Below the pieces are notes generated by a model that was not told the origin of the DNA, did no database searches, and saw only the letters and a program-made list of their open reading frames with translations. Positions 5,181 to 9,754 of a stretch of DNA of 9,754 nt are shown piece by piece; within the stretch, counting starts at the first letter, position 1; every line of letters starts with the position of its first letter. The position numbers and the translations under genes are program-made. The DNA is from Phocaeicola_A sp963625535 (GTDB lineage Bacteria; Bacteroidota; Bacteroidia; Bacteroidales; Bacteroidaceae). The stretch spans positions 1 to 9,754 of the forward strand of contig CAVFUK010000130.1 of NCBI GenBank assembly GCA_963625535.1. Reading direction: 5' to 3'.

Positions 5181-8018
5181 ATGAAAAAACTGTTATCCCT
5201 TCCGCCTAACTTGGTGGAGTACTTTCATGAAATAGAAAACGTAAGTCGCGACGAATGGTTCTGCACCTCCGATCCCATAGGCTGCAAGCTGGGCTCCGGC
5301 GGCGGCACCACGTGGCTGCTGGAGGCTTGTGCACGCGAGTGGGCCCCCAGTGAGGAGTTCTTCCACTGGCTAGGCCGCGAGAAGCGCATCCTGCTCCACG
5401 CCGGCGGACAGAGCCGACGACTGCCGGCTTACGCTCCATCGGGCAAGGTGCTAACGCCTGTGCCTGTGTTCCGCTGGGCAAAGGGACAACCGCTGGGGCA
5501 AAACCTGCTGTCGCTGCAGCTGCCGCTCTACAACCGCATCATGGAGCAGGCTCCCGACAGCCTCCACACCCTCATCGCCAGCGGCGACGTCTACATCCGC
5601 TCCTCGGAGCCCCTGCAGGCCATCCCCGAAGCCGACGTGGTGTGCTATGGTCTGTGGGTAGACCCCAATCTGGCGAAGAACCACGGCGTGTTCGTATCCT
5701 CGCGCAACACCCCCGACCGCCTCGACTACATGCTGCAGAAACCCTCCGTGGAGACCCTTGGCAAACTGATGCAGACGCACCTCTTCCTGATGGACATCGG
5801 CATCTGGCTCCTCAGCGACAAAGCCGTTCGCCTGTTGATGGCACGCTCCAAGCAGGGCGACGCCATACGCAACTACGACCTCTACTCCGACTTCGGCCGC
5901 GCCCTGGGCGAACATCCGCAGCTGACGGACGAAGAGATTCAGCAACTGACCGTGGCCATACTGCCGCTGCCTGGCGGCGAGTTCTACCACTACGGCACCA
6001 GCCACGAGCTGCTATCGTCCACCGTGGCCGTGCAGAACCTGGTGAACGACCAGCGCGAGATCATCCACCGCAGCGTGAAACCCCATCCGGCCATGTTCGT
6101 GCAGAATGCCCAGGTCGGCATCCGCCTCACGTCGGATAACTCCCAACTCTGGATAGAGAACTCCTACGTGGGCCAGGGGTGGACCATCTCCAACCACAAC
6201 ATCATCACCGGCATCCCCCAGAACGACTGGCAGCTCACCCTGAGGCCCGAGGTCTGCGTGGATGTGGTGCCCATGGGCGATTGTGACTATGTGGCACGCT
6301 GCTATGGATTCTACGACGCCTTTAAGGGACCGCTGGACAATCCCGCGACCCTCTTCATGGGCGCCCCTGTCACCGATTGGCTGACGGCGCGTGGACTCTC
6401 GGCCGAGGCCATCGAAGGCAACGCCGACCTGCAGTCAGCCCGCCTGTTCCCTGTGTGCTCGTCCGTGGACGACCTTGGCAAGGCCATGCGCTACCTGCTG
6501 GACCCTGCCGAACGCGAGGGAGCGGCCATCTGGCAACAGAGCCGCAAGGTGTCCGCCGACGAGATCTCGGCCTACGCCAACCTGCGCCGTCTGGTGAGCC
6601 AACGCCTGCAGCTGCGGGCGCTCAACTGGCCCATGCTGGCGAAGAACTATCAGAAGAGCGTCTTCTACCAACTCAACCTGAAGAACGCCGCCGAGGAGTA
6701 CGCCCGCTTCGGCCTGCCCGAACCGCAGCCCCTGCCCGAGGCAACGCCCATCATGACACGCATCAGCGACCAGATGTTCCGCGCGCACCTGCGCCAACTG
6801 CGGGGCGAGGCGTATAAGGAGGCCGAGAACGCCGCCTTCGGCCTGCTCCGCGAGGGACTCACCGCCACGGTGCTTGCCCGCAAACAACAGCCCCGGCTGG
6901 ACGTACATGCCGACCAGATAGTGTGGTCGCGCAGTCCTGTGCGCATCGACCTGGCAGGCGGATGGACCGACACACCGCCTTACTGCCTGGGCGAGGGTGG
7001 CAATGTGGTGAACATCGCCATCGAGCTGAATGGCCAGCAGCCGCTGCAGACCTACGTGAAACCCTGCAAGGAACCTGTGGTGGTGCTCCGCAGCATCGAC
7101 CTCGGCGCCATGGAGGTGGTGCGCACCTACGACGAGTTGCGCGACTTCGCCCGTGTGGGTTCCCCCTTCTCCATACCCAAGGCCGCCCTGGTGTTGGCAG
7201 GCTTCCAACCCGGATACTCCAAAACCGCATACAACTCCCTGCGCGAGCAGCTCCAGTCTTTCGGCTCGGGCATCGAGGTGACCCTCCTGTCGGCCGTGCC
7301 GGCAGGCTCGGGCTTGGGCACAAGCTCCATACTGGCCTCCACCGTGCTGGCGGCAGTGGCCGACTTCTGCGGCCTCGGTTGGGACAAAAACGAGATTTGC
7401 CAACGCACTCTGGTGCTGGAGCAACTGCTCACCACCGGCGGCGGATGGCAGGACCAATACGGCGGCGTGTTGCCTGGCGTGAAGCTGCTGCAGACGCACA
7501 GCGGATTCGACCAATGCCCTGTGACGCGCTGGCTGCCCGACACCTTGTTCACCGACTCGGAGTATGCCCAGTGCCACCTGCTCTACTACACCGGCATCAC
7601 TCGCACGGCCAAAGGCATCCTGGCGGAGATTGTGCGTGGTATGTTCCTCAACAGCACCGAACACCTGCGCCTGCTGGGCGAGATGAAGGCCCACGCCTGC
7701 GACCTCTTCGAGAGCATCCAGCGCGGCAACTTCGAGGAGTATGGCCGTCTGATAGCCAAGACGTGGGAGCAGAACAAACGGCTCGACAGCGGCACCAATC
7801 CCGAGAGTGTGGAGCGCATCATCCGTCAGATCGACGACTACTGCCTGGGCTATAAGCTCCCTGGAGCCGGCGGTGGCGGCTACCTCTACATGGTGGCCAA
7901 GTCGCCCGAGGCCGCCCTACGCATCCGCCAGACGCTGACGCAGAATCCGCCCAACGCCTGCGCCCGCTTCGTGGACATGAGGCTATCCACCAAGGGACTG
8001 GAGGTGAGCAGGAGCTGA
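5181..8018 (+). CDS. fkp: Bifunctional L-fucokinase / GDP-fucose pyrophosphorylase
   Basis: This 945-residue fusion matches Bacteroides Fkp in length and layout. It converts free L-fucose to fucose-1-phosphate (ATP) and then to GDP-fucose (GTP), the salvage route that supplies fucose for capsules and glycoproteins. The N-terminal pyrophosphorylase half has LGSGGGTTWLL (37-47), LLHAGGQSRRLPAYAPSGK (71-89) and Lys187 in MLQKPS, matching the lysine I recall as essential in B. fragilis Fkp. The middle (about 300-370) looks like the beta-helix part. The C-terminal GHMP kinase has SPVRIDLAGGWTDTPPY (585-601), PAGSGLGTSS (707-716), GGGWQDQYGG (753-762, with Asp758 as the likely catalytic base) and KLPGAGGGGY (892-901). 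All motifs are intact. It is second in the manC-fkp operon. Its last codons overlap a 39-bp tandem duplication (8011-8088). The ATG at 5181 begins MKKLLSLPPN, as expected for the family. Confidence 0.96.
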   Translation: MKKLLSLPPNLVEYFHEIENVSRDEWFCTSDPIGCKLGSGGGTTWLLEACAREWAPSEEFFHWLGREKRILLHAGGQSRRLPAYAPSGKVLTPVPVFRWAKGQPLGQNLLSLQLPLYNRIMEQAPDSLHTLIASGDVYIRSSEPLQAIPEADVVCYGLWVDPNLAKNHGVFVSSRNTPDRLDYMLQKPSVETLGKLMQTHLFLMDIGIWLLSDKAVRLLMARSKQGDAIRNYDLYSDFGRALGEHPQLTDEEIQQLTVAILPLPGGEFYHYGTSHELLSSTVAVQNLVNDQREIIHRSVKPHPAMFVQNAQVGIRLTSDNSQLWIENSYVGQGWTISNHNIITGIPQNDWQLTLRPEVCVDVVPMGDCDYVARCYGFYDAFKGPLDNPATLFMGAPVTDWLTARGLSAEAIEGNADLQSARLFPVCSSVDDLGKAMRYLLDPAEREGAAIWQQSRKVSADEISAYANLRRLVSQRLQLRALNWPMLAKNYQKSVFYQLNLKNAAEEYARFGLPEPQPLPEATPIMTRISDQMFRAHLRQLRGEAYKEAENAAFGLLREGLTATVLARKQQPRLDVHADQIVWSRSPVRIDLAGGWTDTPPYCLGEGGNVVNIAIELNGQQPLQTYVKPCKEPVVVLRSIDLGAMEVVRTYDELRDFARVGSPFSIPKAALVLAGFQPGYSKTAYNSLREQLQSFGSGIEVTLLSAVPAGSGLGTSSILASTVLAAVADFCGLGWDKNEICQRTLVLEQLLTTGGGWQDQYGGVLPGVKLLQTHSGFDQCPVTRWLPDTLFTDSEYAQCHLLYYTGITRTAKGILAEIVRGMFLNSTEHLRLLGEMKAHACDLFESIQRGNFEEYGRLIAKTWEQNKRLDSGTNPESVERIIRQIDDYCLGYKLPGAGGGGYLYMVAKSPEAALRIRQTLTQNPPNACARFVDMRLSTKGLEVSRS

Positions 8019-8094
8019 CGGTTCTAGAGCGCCCGCCGCAGGACCGCCGGGAGCTAATGGTTCTCGAGCGCCAGCTGCAGGACCTCCGGGAGAG
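8011..8094 (+). repeat. 39-bp tandem duplication overlapping the fkp stop
   Basis: Copy 1 is 8011-8049 and copy 2 is 8050-8088, with 33 of 39 positions identical by hand alignment. A stub of a third copy may begin at 8089 (GGAG). Copy 1 contains the fkp TGA (8016-8018). The period equals 13 codons. In the frame two bases after the fkp frame both copies are open and read ELTVLERPPQDRR then ELMVLERQLQDLR, continuing ERFGLLL to a TAG at 8111-8113. It is GC-rich, unlike the AT-rich DNA that follows. A weak hairpin ACCTC-CGGGA-GAGGT lies at 8082-8096. Confidence 0.7.
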
Positions 8095-8154
8095 GTTTGG
8101 CTTACTTCTTTAGAGTAACTATAGTTAGGCTCCATACGAACTGCATAAAAACGA

Positions 8155-8191
8155 CAAAGTCCGTATAATCAATCAGATTATACGGACTTTG
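8155..8191. terminator. Perfect 16-bp hairpin, probable bidirectional terminator
   Basis: CAAAGTCCGTATAATC (8155-8170) is the exact reverse complement of GATTATACGGACTTTG (8176-8191), with the five-base loop AATCA between. Each strand has A-rich bases before the stem and CTTT at its end, as expected of a two-way terminator. It lies 137 bases after fkp and at the far edge of the minisatellite that follows popT. It could therefore end the manC-fkp transcript on one strand and the popT transcript on the other. A separate 12-base palindrome TAACTATAGTTA lies at 8116-8127. Confidence 0.7.
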
Positions 8192-8204
8192 CTGCAGTAA
8201 TGGG

Positions 8205-8735
8205 GGAACCTTCGTTCCCTTCCGAATCCTTCCGGAATCTTCGGTTCCCCTTGGTTTCCTTCCGGAATCTTCGGTTTCCCTTGGTTCTCTTCCGAATCCT
8301 TCTGGAATCCTTGGTTCCCCTTGGTTTCCTTCCGGAATCTTCGGTTCCCCTTGGTTTCCTTCCGGAATCTTCGGTTTCCCTTGGTTCTCTTCCGAATCCT
8401 TCCGGAATCTTCGGTTTCCCTTGGTTCTCTTCCGAATCCTTCCGGAATCTTCGGTTTCCCTTGGTTCTCTTCCGAATCCTTCCGGAATCTTCGGTTTCCC
8501 TTGGTTCTCTTCCGAATCCTTCCGGAATCTTCTGTTCCTTTGGTTCTCTTCCGAATCCTTCGGAATCTTCGGTTTCCTTTGGTTCTCTTCCGAATCCTTC
8601 CGGAATCTTCTGTTTCCCTTTGGTTTCCTTCCGGATCTTTGGTTTCCTTTGGTTCTCTTCCGAATCCTTCTGGAGGAATCTTCTGTTTCCCTTTGGTTCT
8701 CTTCTGGAATCCTCGGTGTTATTTCGAATCCTTCT
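8205..8735. repeat. Minisatellite of about 15 units of 30 or 40 bp between fkp and popT
   Basis: The plus strand is pyrimidine-rich and built of head-to-tail units beginning GGAATCTTCGG and, in the 40-bp form, ending GAATCCTTCC. Unit lengths from left to right are 29, 30, 40, 30, 30, 40, 40, 40, 40, 38, 40, 31, 39, a 3-base insert, 31 and 30. Units 8364-8403, 8404-8443, 8444-8483 and 8484-8523 are identical; those at both ends are diverged. The 30-bp form lacks roughly one ten-base block of the 40-bp form, and the 40-bp unit itself looks like four related decamers. A 30+40 block recurs at 100-bp spacing (8234-8303 and 8334-8403, one difference). Each full junction holds the palindrome TTCCGGAA. 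There are no spacers between units, so it is not CRISPR. The last unit runs into the 3' codons of popT. Confidence 0.93.
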
Positions 8736-9672
8736 CAATTCTTTCGGATTCTTCGGCTTCTTCAGTGTGCTCCTTGGCGGTCTTCGACGAGAGCTTCTCT
8801 ATGAAGTAGACCACCAGGAAACCTACCACCATCAGCGCTATGGCTTGCCACACCAGCTCGTTGGGGGCGCAGTTCGTCTCCTTCACAAACTCGGCGCCGG
8901 CTGAGTCGGTGCACACTTCGGTGAGCTTCCACGGCCACACCTTGTTGAGCGAGCCCAACATGAAACCGCAGAGCACTGCCAGGGTGACGTTGCGCAGCTT
9001 GTGCAGCGCGTAGGACAGCAGGTGCGAGAACGACGTGATGCCGATGAACGCTCCGGCGGCGAACACCAGCAGGATGACCACCTGCAGATTCTTCACCGCC
9101 TCCATGATGTAGAAATACTTGCCCAGCAACACCAGGATGAAACTGCCCGAGATGCCAGGCAATATCATGGCGCAGATGGCTATCGCTCCGCAGAGGAAGA
9201 TGAACACCAGGTTGGTGGGCGTCTCAGCCGGCGTGGCCACGGTGATGTAGTAGGCCACCACGGCGCCTATGACGAAGGAGACCACCGTCTTCCAGTTCCA
9301 CCCCTTGATGTCCTTGCCCACAAACCACGTGGAGGCCAGCACCAGGCCGAAGAAGAACGCCCACACCAGTATGGGGTGCGTCTCGAGCAGCCACGTGATG
9401 ACCTTCGCCAGCGAGAAGATGCTGACACCTATGCCCAGCAACAGCGAGAAGAGGAACGTGCCGTTGATCTGTCGCCAGAAGGTCTTCCACCGTCCGGTGA
9501 ACAGCGACTTCAGGCTCTGCGCGTTGATGCTCTTGATGGTGTCTATCAGCTCGTCGTAGATGCCCACGATGAAGGCAATGGTGCCTCCCGACACGCCTGG
9601 CACCACGTCCGCGGCTCCCATGCCCAATCCCTTCAGGGTGATGAGGGCGTAATCTTTGAAAGTTCTTTTCAT
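8719..9672 (-). CDS. popT: DUF368 polyprenyl-phosphate translocase (PopT-like)
   Basis: The 317-residue integral membrane protein has about eight hydrophobic segments. It carries the two DUF368 signature loops, GMGAADVVPGVSGGTIAF (17-34) and AMILPGISGSFILVLLGKY (168-186), which are related to each other as in an internal repeat. DUF368 proteins have been identified as translocases that return undecaprenyl phosphate to the cytoplasmic face of the inner membrane, renewing the carrier for peptidoglycan and surface glycans. The C-terminal tail (about 296-317, ending EESERIEKDSK) is charged and probably cytoplasmic, and its codons resemble the adjacent repeat units. The gene converges on fkp, and its transcript would run through the minisatellite to the hairpin at 8155-8191. 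The upstream 82 bases (9673-9754) are AT-rich, with TAATATATATTATATAG near 9690, but I see no exact TAnnTTTG box. The ATG at 9672 gives the usual N-terminus. Confidence 0.9.
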   Translation of the reverse strand: MKRTFKDYALITLKGLGMGAADVVPGVSGGTIAFIVGIYDELIDTIKSINAQSLKSLFTGRWKTFWRQINGTFLFSLLLGIGVSIFSLAKVITWLLETHPILVWAFFFGLVLASTWFVGKDIKGWNWKTVVSFVIGAVVAYYITVATPAETPTNLVFIFLCGAIAICAMILPGISGSFILVLLGKYFYIMEAVKNLQVVILLVFAAGAFIGITSFSHLLSYALHKLRNVTLAVLCGFMLGSLNKVWPWKLTEVCTDSAGAEFVKETNCAPNELVWQAIALMVVGFLVVYFIEKLSSKTAKEHTEEAEESERIEKDSK

Positions 9673-9754
9673 AATCGTATCTGTCTATATAATATATATT
9701 ACTCAAGTTTCGGATTTAGAAAAAAGCATTAGTTACCACATAAAAAAGGCTTTG

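Noticed and set aside
6435..7694. Minus-strand open frame antisense to fkp
   Set aside because: It overlaps the conserved GHMP kinase half of fkp and has the composition of a shadow frame.
8205..8735. CRISPR array
   Set aside because: The units follow each other directly without unique spacers, differ in length, and no cas gene is nearby.
8200..8904. Plus-strand protein starting just after the hairpin
   Set aside because: The frame exists only because the repeat lacks stops, and its end is antisense to popT; there is no ribosome binding site or conserved sequence.

Overview
The window looks like chromosomal DNA from a Bacteroidales bacterium, probably Prevotella-like or Bacteroides-like. 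This rests on three things. The genes include a fused fucokinase/GDP-fucose pyrophosphorylase and a GHL10 glycosidase with a Por/T9SS-like tail. The upstream regions carry the Bacteroidota -7 promoter box TAnnTTTG. Shine-Dalgarno sequences are weak. Coding regions are GC-rich and intergenic DNA is more AT-rich. No rRNA, tRNA, CRISPR array or insertion sequence was seen.

Layout. Positions 1-227 (minus) hold the N-terminus of an AAA-ATPase-like protein cut by the window edge. Positions 383-1932 (minus) hold a two-gene unit: a small two-helix membrane protein whose stop overlaps the start (ATGA) of a secreted CE7-type acetylxylan esterase, with a hairpin after the esterase. Diverging from it, 2019-3761 (plus) encodes a secreted GHL10/DUF187 glycosidase with a fibronectin-III domain and a possible type IX secretion tail. 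Positions 4086-8018 (plus) hold a tight pair, mannose-1-phosphate guanylyltransferase followed by the bifunctional Fkp enzyme. These make GDP-mannose and GDP-fucose for surface glycans. Positions 8719-9672 (minus) encode a DUF368 polyprenyl-phosphate translocase (PopT-like), convergent with fkp.

The unusual part is the 0.7 kb between fkp and popT. It holds a 39-bp tandem duplication overlapping the fkp stop, a perfect 16-bp-stem hairpin that probably terminates transcription from both sides, and a 531-bp minisatellite of about 15 units of 30 or 40 bp. The array merges into the last codons of popT and seems to have grown out of that coding tail. It would be transcribed as the popT 3' untranslated region. 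I see no convincing protein in it, although it is almost free of stop codons.

The common theme is the cell envelope: nucleotide sugars for capsule and glycoprotein synthesis, recycling of the lipid carrier, and secreted hydrolases that act on glycans. I did not find a clear new multi-gene system. The repeat array and its link to popT are the best candidates for something undescribed.
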